From NCBI RefSeq assembly GCF_005887555.1, contig NZ_VCIA01000001.1, forward strand, positions 2,790,001 to 2,854,000: a DNA stretch of 64,000 bases, read 5' to 3'. Source of the stretch: Lentibacillus cibarius (GTDB lineage Bacteria > Bacillota > Bacilli > Bacillales > Amphibacillaceae). Under the pieces are notes generated by a model, which did no database searches, was not told where the DNA came from, and was given only the letters and a program-made list of their open reading frames with translations. The translations under genes and the position numbers were made by a program. Position 1 is the stretch's first letter. The number at the start of each line of letters is the position of its first letter. Below are positions 56,201 to 63,657 of the stretch, one piece after another.

Positions 56201-56937
56201 AGGAAAATGCCTATACTGAAGCGGTGGCCAACCGTCTGTCGTATCAATATCCATACCAGCAAGCGGCTAAAGCCCGTTCCAAACAGACAGTTACCGAGCT
56301 GAAGCGACAGCGCGAACAGAGGGATGAGTACAGTGGTGATGCGTTTATTGCCAAGTTTCAGCCGCCAATCACCAGACGGCCGGCGTTTATGCAAAAACAA
56401 AAAGAAATTACCGCTGCCGAACGTGGGACCGCAATGCATACCGTTATGCAGCATATTCCACTAACCAAACCGATGCCATCAGACAAGATCGCCGAATTTG
56501 TGGAATCATTGGCGGAAAAAGAATTTCTTACAAGGCAGGAAGCGGATGCGATTGATACCGAGGCCATTGAACAATTTTTCACCACAACGATTGGTCAAAC
56601 AATCATGAACGCGGCACAAGTTTATCGGGAAGTTCCATTCAGCCTGTCCTTACCCGCGAGCGAAGTCTATGCTGATTGGACGAGTGATACAAACGAACAG
56701 GTACTGATTCAAGGTGTGATCGACTGTGTCATACCAATGAACGATGGCTGGGCAATTTTAGATTACAAAACAGACACCATTACCGTAGATGTGACCGAGC
56801 AGACAAAAGAAACGCTACGCAAGCGTTATGATGTGCAAATGGAACTTTATAAAGAAGCATTGGAACGCATCTGGAAGAAACCCGTAACAGCGGTGCATCT
56901 TTATTTCTTTTCCCGACAGCTCGAGTTAGAAATGTAG
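53221..56937 (+). CDS. addA: Helicase-exonuclease AddAB subunit AddA
   Basis: 1238 residues (GTG 53218 three bases earlier also possible). UvrD/Rep helicase: AAAGSGKTAVLVERI at 23-37, VVTFTNAAAQEMR, VDEYQDTN, VGDVKQSIYRFR, DLSSNFRS and MTIHKSKGLEFPVV. C-terminal nuclease with AILDYKTDTI. It is the motor and 3'-strand nuclease of AddAB. A terminator follows; sbcDC is not present after it. Confidence 0.95.
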   Translation: MAAWTQKQEEAIYTDGSDVLVAAAAGSGKTAVLVERIIQKLVRTDNPVDIDSLLVVTFTNAAAQEMRSRVGQALEAKLAENPSSNHLKKQLSMLQRASISTLHSFCLDIVRQYTYLLDIDPAFRIADNMETDLIKQEVIDDLFEEWYGEEGQAQADFFSVVDRFSSDRSDADVEKLILTLYTFAMQNPWPEAWLDRLSEVYDIPDNWREDDLDWLAIIKNEVRNELDAIQQEMQLAMDLTRETDGPYHYAETIEADFANLQEARVHLDSWDALQTFMVSSAFARLSGKKADCDEAKKDQAKKLRDRYKKRWNDMKDRWFSRDLAGHVRDMQELAPVIRQLTELVKQFKYRFTEQKRERAIVDFSDLEHDCLQLLMDDTSQPGHVQPSDVALGLREQFTELLVDEYQDTNLVQETILSLISDQDGPGNMFMVGDVKQSIYRFRHAEPSLFIDKYKRFATDTNHAQRIDLSSNFRSRKDVLIGTNFIFRQILDEELGEINYDEDAELIYSNDRYDLLPHADPEPELVMIDREAPDEQEDTPEEAEYKDLEKAQLEARAYAEKIKGWIGQNENAPLQVYDKTIDAQRDMQYRDVVILLRSMTWAPTIMDELKKQGIPVYADLSTGYFDAIEVKVMLNFLKVIDNPRQDIPLASVLKSPIVGMDEEELGQIRLAAKQATYYDALNIYHRRNTSETATKAGHFLENLGRYRLASRQGALSELIWQIYRETGYYDFVGGMPGGRQRQANLRALYDRARGYETTSFRGLFRFLRFIERMEERGDDLGAARALSEQEDVVRMMTIHKSKGLEFPVVILGAMDKQFNMQDLNARYLLHKDLGMASKYIDPVKRITYPTLYFHAMKQKKLRELLAEEMRVLYVAMTRAKEKLLMIGNVASFAKKQEKWEEMLDHSDWILPAHDRVKAKSYLDWVGPALIRHQMNDALRTVEVTDKVLEAIRLDPSKWKVTVVHGSSYINLEDDTEVTDSQLQEKVVNWEPLEVEENAYTEAVANRLSYQYPYQQAAKARSKQTVTELKRQREQRDEYSGDAFIAKFQPPITRRPAFMQKQKEITAAERGTAMHTVMQHIPLTKPMPSDKIAEFVESLAEKEFLTRQEADAIDTEAIEQFFTTTIGQTIMNAAQVYREVPFSLSLPASEVYADWTSDTNEQVLIQGVIDCVIPMNDGWAILDYKTDTITVDVTEQTKETLRKRYDVQMELYKEALERIWKKPVTAVHLYFFSRQLELEM

Positions 56938-56982
56938 CCCAGCACTTGTGACAAAATTGTTACAGGGCGTTCCCAGGACTCA

Positions 56983-57030
56983 TTAAGGCCAAATCCTTGG
57001 CAAATCAAGGGTTTGGCCTTAATTTTTTTT
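56983..57030 (+). terminator. addBA terminator
   Basis: TTAAGGCCAAA / TTTGGCCTTAA with T8. Confidence 0.92.
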
Positions 57031-57167
57031 AAATAAAAACCTCCATCCTTCCCACAAAACAAAAGTGTAATATAAATCACATAAATAAGTGATGCAGTTC
57101 ACTTCGATAATGACTCTCAATTACTATGATGTAAATGAACTTAGTTAAGAGGGAGGGAGGTTTTCGT

Positions 57168-57311
57168 ATGAAAGCTTCAAAACAGAACGCTCCACAAAAT
57201 AATTACGATGAAAAATCTTTAAAAGGTACGTTTGCATCGGTTTTAGTTGTAGCAGCTATTATCGTCGTCATGTGGGCCGGTGTATTCGCACTGTATATGG
57301 CTAGAGTATAA
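57168..57311 (+). CDS. Cytochrome oxidase-type subunit IIa (small membrane subunit)
   Basis: 47 residues, shorter than many callers report. Soluble N-terminus MKASKQNAPQNNYDEKSL then one helix (LKGTFASVLVVAAIIVVMWAGVFALYMARV), the pattern of ba3-type subunit IIa. ATG follows GGGAGGGAGG. Placed immediately before subunit II, as in ba3 operons. Confidence 0.85.
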   Translation: MKASKQNAPQNNYDEKSLKGTFASVLVVAAIIVVMWAGVFALYMARV

Positions 57312-57325
57312 GGGGGGGAAACAGT

Positions 57326-57787
57326 ATGCATCGTCTGGAAGAGATATGGTTAGCGTTAAGTGGTGGTATTCTTATTATTTTTATGGTGATCGTTGGTTAT
57401 CAAGGGTTTGCGCTCGGTATGAATCCGCCAAGTAATATGGAAACAATTGACCCGCAAAAGGTCGACGAGATAGAACCTTTTGATGAACCTGGCGTATACA
57501 AGCGAGGCGAAAATGAATATGAAGTAATCATGACTTTACAGACATTTTCATTTAATCCTGGTGACATTGAAATACCTGCAGGAGCAGAAGTTACGTTCAC
57601 GATGACATCGAAGGATGTAACACATGGGTTTCAGGTTGCCGGAACAAACATAAATGCCATGGTTATGCCTGGTCGTATTCAAAAAATTACCCATACGTTT
57701 GATGAACCGGGAAATTATCTCGTTTTATGTAATGAATATTGCGGTGCAGGGCATCAGCTGATGTCTACTGAAATTACGGTGAAGTAA
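57326..57787 (+). CDS. CuA-containing heme-copper oxidase subunit II
   Basis: 153 residues: single N-terminal helix (about 8-30) and a cupredoxin CuA domain. CuA ligands visible: His100 in VTHGF, Cys135, Glu137, Cys139, His143 and Met146 in LCNEYCGAGHQLM. It takes electrons from cytochrome c or another small donor. All CuA ligands are intact. Compact ba3-like size. Confidence 0.93.
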   Translation: MHRLEEIWLALSGGILIIFMVIVGYQGFALGMNPPSNMETIDPQKVDEIEPFDEPGVYKRGENEYEVIMTLQTFSFNPGDIEIPAGAEVTFTMTSKDVTHGFQVAGTNINAMVMPGRIQKITHTFDEPGNYLVLCNEYCGAGHQLMSTEITVK

Positions 57788-57799
57788 AGGAGTGATAGC

Positions 57800-59479
57800 A
57801 TGGCAAAGCCGCTAAAAGATGTTATTCGTGATGATCCGAAGAAGATATTTGGATTAAATACTGCCGATGCCAACATATCCAAGGCCTATTTATCAACAGC
57901 ATTTATTACATTGCTTATCGGCGGTATTCTCGGTCTGCTTCAAGGTCTGCAGCGGGCCGGGCTTATGGAATTACCAGCGTTTCTAAATTACTATCAGGTT
58001 TTAACGGCGCATGGTATTCTATTAATTTTAATTTTTACAGCTGCTTTTACAATCGGCTATCTATATGCAGGGTTTTCGCATACAATTGGCGGACTGCTTC
58101 CGAAAGTCCGTAAGATGGCCTGGACAGGATTTGGCCTAATATTAGTCGGGGTTGTACTTGTTGTTGCAACAATTCTGTTCAATGAAGCGTCTGTCTTATA
58201 CACATTCTACCCGCCAATGGCAGCATCACCTGTATTCTATATTGGACTGGTATTTGTTGTACTGGGAATCTGGTCGAACTGTTTCGGTGTATTCATTAAC
58301 TATAATCATTGGCGTAAAAACCATAAAGGTCAAGTAACACCATTATTCGCATTCTTTACCATGGGTGTGTTCGTTTTATGGTTTTTCGGAAGTCTTGGTG
58401 TAACTTATGAAGTGCTGACGCTAATTCCATGGTCACTCGGTTGGAAAGAAACCGTAAATGTGATGGTAAGCCGGACACTATTCTGGAGTTTTGGCCACAC
58501 ACTCGTAAATATTTGGTATATTGTGGCCACATCAGCATGGTATGTAGCAATCCCAAAAATTATTGGAGGAAGACTGTTCAGTGATAAACTGGCAAGGGTT
58601 GTCGTCATTTTACTTGTTATTTTAAATATTCCTGGAGGATTCCACCATCAGATTATTGATCCGGGAATCACAGAATCCATTAAGTTTCTGCACGTGTTTA
58701 TGAGTGTGTCCATCGCATTCCCATCTCTTATGACAGCATTTGCGATGTTCGCCGTCATGGAACGTGCAGGTCGCAAGCACGGTGGAAAAGGATTATTCGG
58801 CTGGCTTAAGAAACTGCCGTGGGGCGATGTACGTTTCCTAGCACCGATGATTGCAATGATCGCCTTTATTCCTGGTGGTGCAGGTGGGTTAATCAATACA
58901 AGTAACCAAATAAATCAAGTTATTCACAATACACTCTGGGTTGTCGGACACTTTCACATAACCGTCGGCGTGTCGGTTGTGCTAACGTTCTTTGGTATTT
59001 GTTACTTTTTGATTCCGTTCATTTCAAAACGCAAGCTGACACCGCAAATGAACAAATTAGGGATCATTCAAACGATTGTTTGGACAGTCGGAATGTTGCT
59101 GATGGCTGGTTCACAACATATGGTTGGTCTTTTGGGTGACCCACGTCGGACATCTTATACAACTTATGGTGACCATGAGACAGCACTGAGCTGGATTCCA
59201 TACGAATATGTGATGGGAATTGGTGCTACATTGCTTCTTCTGGGCATCATCATCCAAGTATATGCCGTATTCAATATGATGTTCTTTGCACCAAAAGGCG
59301 AAACGGAATTCCCAATTGGTGAATCTGAAGATGATGCATTACCAACACCACTCTGGACAGAACGTTGGAGTCTCTGGATTATCCTGATGCTGATGGTTGT
59401 TGCTATGGCTTATGTCGTACCAATCGTAGACTTTGTCGTGAACGGATCTCCAGGATCACCGCCAATCAAAACATGGTAA
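57800..59479 (+). CDS. ba3-like heme-copper oxidase/reductase subunit I with altered active site
   Basis: 559 residues, about 13 helices. Low-spin heme His71 and His386, CuB His233, His282, His283 and high-spin heme His384 are all present and (from memory) coincide with Thermus ba3 numbering. The helix-VI motif reads H-T-L-V-N (233-237): the Tyr that is cross-linked to His233 in oxidases is Asn237, and the next K-channel Tyr (244) is Thr. Ser309 and Thr312 of the K-channel are kept. Standard annotation would be cytochrome c oxidase subunit I; NO-reductase-like function is a serious alternative. Confidence 0.9.
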   Translation: MAKPLKDVIRDDPKKIFGLNTADANISKAYLSTAFITLLIGGILGLLQGLQRAGLMELPAFLNYYQVLTAHGILLILIFTAAFTIGYLYAGFSHTIGGLLPKVRKMAWTGFGLILVGVVLVVATILFNEASVLYTFYPPMAASPVFYIGLVFVVLGIWSNCFGVFINYNHWRKNHKGQVTPLFAFFTMGVFVLWFFGSLGVTYEVLTLIPWSLGWKETVNVMVSRTLFWSFGHTLVNIWYIVATSAWYVAIPKIIGGRLFSDKLARVVVILLVILNIPGGFHHQIIDPGITESIKFLHVFMSVSIAFPSLMTAFAMFAVMERAGRKHGGKGLFGWLKKLPWGDVRFLAPMIAMIAFIPGGAGGLINTSNQINQVIHNTLWVVGHFHITVGVSVVLTFFGICYFLIPFISKRKLTPQMNKLGIIQTIVWTVGMLLMAGSQHMVGLLGDPRRTSYTTYGDHETALSWIPYEYVMGIGATLLLLGIIIQVYAVFNMMFFAPKGETEFPIGESEDDALPTPLWTERWSLWIILMLMVVAMAYVVPIVDFVVNGSPGSPPIKTW

Positions 59480-59491
59480 TATGTTACTTGT

Positions 59492-59528
59492 AAAAGAGAT
59501 AGTCCGTTCATTTGGGACTATCTCTTTC
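59492..59528 (+). terminator. Terminator of the heme-copper operon
   Basis: AAAGAGATAGTCC / GGGACTATCTCTTT hairpin. Confidence 0.88.
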
Positions 59529-59595
59529 CATAAGGCTGTTTTCACACATGATGTTGTTTTTAAGTAGTTGATATCTAATGCGACATAAGTGGTAT

Positions 59596-59778
59596 GTTGA
59601 TTTCCGTTCCAGCCAGTCGCTTTCCGCGGGCAACGCTTCAGCTTCCTCGGAAGAAAACCGCTTCCTGCGGGATCTTCGACGCACAGGACGTGCTAGTGCA
59701 GGCGTTGCGACAGGACGTCGCGATCTTAGCCTGCCTTCCTTTTCCCGCAGGAGTCGACTGGCCTCCACTCCAACCAAC
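59596..59778. repeat. Full-length modular inverted-repeat element
   Basis: Begins GTTGATTTCCGTTCCAGCC and ends CCACTCCAACCAAC, the two ends forming an imperfect inverted repeat (GCCAGTCG and GCGGG blocks pair). The middle (59671-59735) matches the core-only copy at 10880-10968 in reverse. Shortened relative at 42513-42573. Confidence 0.8.
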
Positions 59779-59845
59779 CATCAAAATAGAGATATAATTA
59801 AGTATCAAGTGAATATTATAAAATCACAACTACAATACCAGCGGA

Positions 59846-60031
59846 GGAAATACACGGAGACTCCTGTGGGAGCAAAAGCCTAGATGAGACCCCGCAGTGC
59901 AACGAGCATTACCTCTACCGAATAAGCTACGAGTTGCGAGGAGTGCTGCATCACTGAAATCACTTCCAACACGACGAGCACCCAGCACGAGGAGGCTCAT
60001 CAGCTGCCCACGGAAAGCGTAGTGTATTTCC
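59846..60031. repeat. Second inverted-repeat element with perfect 10-bp ends
   Basis: GGAAATACAC (59846-59855) and GTGTATTTCC (60022-60031). Inside are GACTCCTGTGGGAGC, GAGACCCCGCAG, ACGAGGAGGCTC and CGGAAAGCG modules, related to those of the 59596 element in rearranged order, plus an insert of about 75 bp. Both elements fill most of the 670-bp gap before the SCO gene. Confidence 0.75.
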
Positions 60032-60149
60032 GCGCGGTGGTTTAACACTCATACAAAGTTACGTCGCAGTTTATAAAAATTGTTAAGTAGGGTTTCGTTC
60101 TCTAGGGTGAAGACAGGCTTATATTAAAATTCTTTGGGAAGTGATCGTT

Positions 60150-60788
60150 ATGATCAAAAACCGACATAATACAATCGCAGTGGTGGTTGTCATCGTTTTT
60201 GGCTTTGTGTTGTTTTATTTTGGTACTGACGGGTTTCACGCATTTACAGCGGAAAGCGCACGCACCTATGACATCTTGCAAAACAAACCTGAATTTCCAT
60301 CTGTTACGCTGGAAGACAGTAAGAGCCGTACGTACACGTTTGACGAGTTTGCTGATGGAAGGTATGTGTTTGTTACGTTTATGTACACTAGCTGCACAAC
60401 TGTTTGTCCGGAACTGGAAATGAACATGTTACAAGTCTACGAACAAATACCGGAAAAATATATTGACGAAGATATTGTTTTTTTAAGCATCAGTTTTGAT
60501 CCAGAACGAGATGACCCTAAGACATTAACAAAATACCGTGGCTATTTTGACAGTGATGGGGAAACGTGGCGAATGGCCAGAATTAACGATAGGGAAGAAC
60601 TAGATTCGCTTCTTGATGAATTGGGAGTCGTTGTTATTCCGAATGAAAATGGTGATTTCACCCACAACAGTGCATTTTATTTAATCGGTAAATCAGGTCA
60701 TCTGCAGCAAGTAATGGACTATACGCTAGTTGACGAAGCTGCCGCCAAAGTGAATGATATACTATCGGGACAGGAGGGCGATGAATAA
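60150..60788 (+). CDS. SCO1/SenC copper-assembly protein
   Basis: 212 residues: N-terminal anchor (VVVVIVFGFVLFYFG), thioredoxin-like domain with CxxxC (Cys82-Cys86 in TSCTTVCPE) and the conserved copper-binding His172 in FTHNSAFYLIG. SCO proteins deliver copper to the CuA site of subunit II. ATG 60150 with GGGAAGTG upstream preferred over GTG 60141. Overlaps the next gene by one base. Confidence 0.92.
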   Translation: MIKNRHNTIAVVVVIVFGFVLFYFGTDGFHAFTAESARTYDILQNKPEFPSVTLEDSKSRTYTFDEFADGRYVFVTFMYTSCTTVCPELEMNMLQVYEQIPEKYIDEDIVFLSISFDPERDDPKTLTKYRGYFDSDGETWRMARINDREELDSLLDELGVVVIPNENGDFTHNSAFYLIGKSGHLQQVMDYTLVDEAAAKVNDILSGQEGDE

Positions 60789-61363
60789 TGAAACAGTCAT
60801 TTTATGGAATGCTCTTGTTTATCTTTCTCGTCCTCCCACCTGTGGCGACCATTATGGAGTCAATTATGATTGTCCATATGCATATGCAAATGACCCTTCT
60901 AGTAATCTCCGGATTGCTGATGGGGCGCTTTTTCCAGTTGAAATTCCCTCAGTTTTTTAGTAAGTGGAACCATAACGGCATCCCGGGTATTCTTTTATTC
61001 GCTGTTATCTGGAGTTATTGGATGGTTCCGCGGGCGATGGATGAGGCATTGACGATACAAATGGTGGAGCTGTTTAAATTTGTAAGTTTACCGTTTCTTG
61101 CTGGCGTTCCATTAAGGGATAGCTGGAAGAAAATTGGTTCAGTCGGACAGAAGGTCGTTTTTGGATTTTTAATTATCGTATTCTCAGTGATGGCCTGGTT
61201 GTATATTGGAGCCGACAGTCAAATTTGCAACAACTATCTTCAAGTAGAGCAGCAAACACTTGGCTGGGGGTCGTTGTTTATCGGTGCGTTGTTATTAGTC
61301 TATGTGATCCAGTTATTTTTTATCGATACGACTGCTTATGAGGAAGCGGAGCAGTGCAGTTAA
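60788..61363 (+). CDS. Membrane protein coupled to SCO, unrecognised (CtaG-like His/Met motif)
   Basis: 191 residues, about five to six helices. Near residues 27-40 is MIVHMHMQMTLLV, a His/Met cluster recalling the HM-x-x-HMLL motif of CtaG copper chaperones, though size and other parts do not match well. TAATG coupling to SCO (stop and start overlap by one base) suggests a common role in assembly or regulation of the heme-copper enzyme. Two Cys (C157-like in SQICNNYLQ and the C-terminal C) are present. Confidence 0.6.
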   Translation: MKQSFYGMLLFIFLVLPPVATIMESIMIVHMHMQMTLLVISGLLMGRFFQLKFPQFFSKWNHNGIPGILLFAVIWSYWMVPRAMDEALTIQMVELFKFVSLPFLAGVPLRDSWKKIGSVGQKVVFGFLIIVFSVMAWLYIGADSQICNNYLQVEQQTLGWGSLFIGALLLVYVIQLFFIDTTAYEEAEQCS

Positions 61364-61375
61364 ATAACCATTTAG

Positions 61376-61416
61376 AAAAACTTCGGCCCCACCTTATAGC
61401 GAGGCCGAAGTTTTTT
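61376..61416 (+). terminator. Terminator after the SCO operon
   Basis: AAAAACTTCGGCC / GGCCGAAGTTTTTT hairpin. Confidence 0.9.
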
Positions 61417-61447
61417 AGCCTTTCAACATTCATATTTTCTGACGTTA

Positions 61448-61487
61448 TAAAAAAGACGATCTGTCATCTAAAGCACTGACAGATCGT
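61448..61487 (-). terminator. gerP operon terminator
   Basis: On the minus strand ACGATCTGTCA / TGACAGATCGT hairpin and T6, immediately after gerPF. Confidence 0.9.
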
Positions 61488-61706
61488 TTATGCGTTGGCA
61501 GAAACATTCTGGTCACTGATATCGGGATCCAGTGGGTTAGTTGAACTGACGCCGTTATTCGTACAGATAAAATCACCAGTATTCTGTGATCCCGAGCCGG
61601 TGCTTGTTTTGGAGGAGCTTTTCGGTGACAGGTAAAAAGAATCACCAAAATTAACGACACCCCCGCCAACACTATTTATCTTAATTGGTCCTACCATTGA
61701 TGGCAT
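61488..61706 (-). CDS. gerPF: Spore germination protein GerPF
   Basis: 72 residues of the GerPA/GerPF family: PSMVGPIKINSVGGGVVNFGDSFYLSPKSSSKT then GSGSQNTGDF. GerP proteins localise to the spore coat and help small germinants pass it. Last gene of the operon. Begins MPSMVGPI like GerPF paralogues. Confidence 0.9.
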   Translation of the reverse strand: MPSMVGPIKINSVGGGVVNFGDSFYLSPKSSSKTSTGSGSQNTGDFICTNNGVSSTNPLDPDISDQNVSANA

Positions 61707-61747
61707 AATAACACCTTCTTAGGTTGAAATTGATGAACTATGATAGC

Positions 61748-62146
61748 TTATGAATCCGCTTGGTTCGTGTGTGTATTGTCGTCCATTAATCGGCGGAAAT
61801 GTTTGATTCGTGCCTCACTGGTCACTTCGCGGATACTGCCTACTTGGAAAATAGCAGCTTGACTGACACCTAATAAGTTGATGTCCCCCACATGGATGGT
61901 TTCTTTATGCTGAAGTGTGGTTTTCTGAACGGGTTGTTGTTGCTCCGGTAAATTCGCTTCCATGTCAAATAGGGAATAGTTTTCAAATCGCACGCCATCA
62001 TCACCAGAGAAAATGGCGCCTTCTTTTTGAACGGCTATTCCCTTGGCTTTTGTACGGGCACATACGGCGTCACCGATATTAAAGATGCTGCTGTATGTTA
62101 AGCCGTTTAATTTAATGTTTCGAACGGAAGATGTACGCTGCTGCAT
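61748..62146 (-). CDS. gerPE: Spore germination protein GerPE
   Basis: 132 residues from ATG 62146, just after the gerPD stop: MQQRTSSVRNIKLNGLTYSSIFNIGDA, the GerPE N-terminus, and INLLGVSQAAIFQVGSI near the end. The longer frame upstream overlaps gerPD in another frame and is not the start. Coat-associated permeability protein. Confidence 0.85.
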   Translation of the reverse strand: MQQRTSSVRNIKLNGLTYSSIFNIGDAVCARTKAKGIAVQKEGAIFSGDDGVRFENYSLFDMEANLPEQQQPVQKTTLQHKETIHVGDINLLGVSQAAIFQVGSIREVTSEARIKHFRRLMDDNTHTNQADS

Positions 62147-62153
62147 GCTCTCA

Positions 62154-62327
62154 TCACCCGGATAAAGGAACAATGGTGCCAATGGTGGCTGCCTCAGGCG
62201 GGGTGTCAAAGAAAGACGAGAGCACAAATCGTTCGTTATCACCAATCAGGAACACAGACGATGCTGTTACAGTACCGATGTCAACCTGATCGACACAAAG
62301 CTCCCAATTGTGTACTTCCATATTCAT
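62154..62327 (-). CDS. gerPD: Spore germination protein GerPD
   Basis: 57 residues; too short for many callers. MEVHNWELCVDQVDIGTVTASSVFLIGD then TPPEAATIGTIVPLSG matches GerPD. The ATG at 62327 overlaps the gerPC stop (ATGA), so translation is coupled; a second ATG two codons later is possible. Confidence 0.85.
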   Translation of the reverse strand: MNMEVHNWELCVDQVDIGTVTASSVFLIGDNERFVLSSFFDTPPEAATIGTIVPLSG

Positions 62328-62878
62328 CTGTTATCATCCCCTTCCATATATTTGCTTAAGGAGTGGCGAATTTCTTGTTTAATCTGATCCGCAATATACG
62401 TTTTCGTCTCTTCCTCATGAAGGTTGCGCTGATTACGCTTAGCCTCTTCCTCATAAAAGGCAATTCGATCAGGCAACTGTTTAGCAATATCCTCTGTAAG
62501 AACGGCCGGATCGATGGTATCCGGAGCAATTTGGTATTGTGCTGCCATTTCCCGGATAAGTTGTTCGCCATTATTATTCAAATAACCGTTTAGCTCTGTC
62601 AGCAGTTGCCGTTTAAGCGAAGACTTGCCAGAATCAGGAACGGATAGGTCTTCTATGTCTTTCAGGTCATTCGGGGATAGGCCGATATGCAGTGTCCCAT
62701 CAAGTTTTTCTATTTTCAGTTGGTCAAAATTGTATTCCACTTTTTCAACGGTTTGCTCTTTTTTCTGGTTGTTATCATTTTCGATGACTTGCATTCTCGA
62801 TTCGAGTGACCGGATGAACTGGTCTTGTTCATCAATCCGCTGATGGAGATAGTAGATGTAGTCATTCCAGTTGTTCAT
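62324..62878 (-). CDS. gerPC: Spore germination protein GerPC
   Basis: 184 residues. N-terminal coiled coil YYLHQRIDEQDQFIRSLESRMQVIE and the GerPC middle NFDQLKIEKLDGTLHIGLSP, with helical C-terminus. Largest GerP protein; it is structural for the coat complex. ATG follows AGGAGGACACC. Confidence 0.92.
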   Translation of the reverse strand: MNNWNDYIYYLHQRIDEQDQFIRSLESRMQVIENDNNQKKEQTVEKVEYNFDQLKIEKLDGTLHIGLSPNDLKDIEDLSVPDSGKSSLKRQLLTELNGYLNNNGEQLIREMAAQYQIAPDTIDPAVLTEDIAKQLPDRIAFYEEEAKRNQRNLHEEETKTYIADQIKQEIRHSLSKYMEGDDNR

Positions 62879-62941
62879 GAGGTGTCCTCCTTTTGGCTGG
62901 GCAAAGACCTACACACAACATATGCATATACTTACGAAGTG

Positions 62942-63148
62942 TTACGTTTCTGGTTTTTGCAAACGGATGATAGCGGACTCGCCAATCGGTTCGGCCGGCT
63001 CAGCGGGCTCAGTATAACCGCCTGTATTATAAATATCAGCTTTCGACTGAATGCTGCCAGTGCTGCCAATCTGTAGCACAGATGAATTTGATATCGATCC
63101 AACTTTAATGAATTGAATTGAAATGGATTGGTGAATAGTGAGATGCAT
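62942..63148 (-). CDS. gerPB: Spore germination protein GerPB
   Basis: 68 residues from ATG 63148, which has GGAGG upstream: HLTIHQSISIQFIKVGSISNSSVLQIGSTGSI, the GerPB signature, then an unusual acidic TEPAEPAEPIGES repeat. The upstream in-frame extension overlaps gerPA. Confidence 0.9.
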   Translation of the reverse strand: MHLTIHQSISIQFIKVGSISNSSVLQIGSTGSIQSKADIYNTGGYTEPAEPAEPIGESAIIRLQKPET

Positions 63149-63167
63149 AAGGGATACCTCCATTCTG

Positions 63168-63383
63168 TTAGGAAAGGATATTTTGATCCGCCTTATCATT
63201 ATCCTTTACGTACGTGTTTGACTGTCCAAGCCTAATGTATGTCCCGTCACCGGTATTAAAAGACCCACCGCCAGCATAGGTTTTTGCAGTGCTTTCCGGA
63301 CACATGGAATAGACGTCACCGATGTTAAAGATGCTGGAATTGCCGATGTTGTTTACTTTAACTGCACCTACTTTTGCTGGCAT
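63168..63383 (-). CDS. gerPA: Spore germination protein GerPA
   Basis: 71 residues: PAKVGAVKVNNIGNSSIFNIGDVYSMCPESTAKTYAGGGSFNTGD, GerPA/PF family. First gene of the operon (lies most 5' on the minus strand). ATG follows AGGAGGAAG. Confidence 0.9.
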   Translation of the reverse strand: MPAKVGAVKVNNIGNSSIFNIGDVYSMCPESTAKTYAGGGSFNTGDGTYIRLGQSNTYVKDNDKADQNILS

Positions 63384-63406
63384 CGCACTTCCTCCTTTTA
63401 TGTATA

Positions 63407-63415
63407 TAGTTTATG
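63407..63415 (-). promoter_or_regulatory. Candidate sigma-K minus-10 for gerP
   Basis: CATAAACTA on the minus strand matches the sigma-K -10 CATA-N3-TA. GerP operons are known to be sigma-K and GerE controlled; -35 not assigned. Confidence 0.5.
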
Positions 63416-63657
63416 TACAGAAGCGGATTTTTGAAACCATAAAGCGAGGAATTCTGCTTGCCAGTAGAGACCGCAGTATAAAATTATCCATAGAATTGAC
63501 ACCTTTTTTTTTGTTTGTTCAACCAGTTATTCTTAAAAAGAGCAGGTTTTATATGAACGTATTATGTCAAAATGGACGCAATTATTATAGGTGAATCTTA
63601 CCAAATAAAGGATAATTTTAATCCAGGGCAATGAACCTATCCCTGTCCTTTCAATGG

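Noticed and set aside
53500..57000. addAB cluster as a phage-defence island
   Set aside because: AddAB is a housekeeping repair complex in Bacillaceae; no further defence genes adjoin it.
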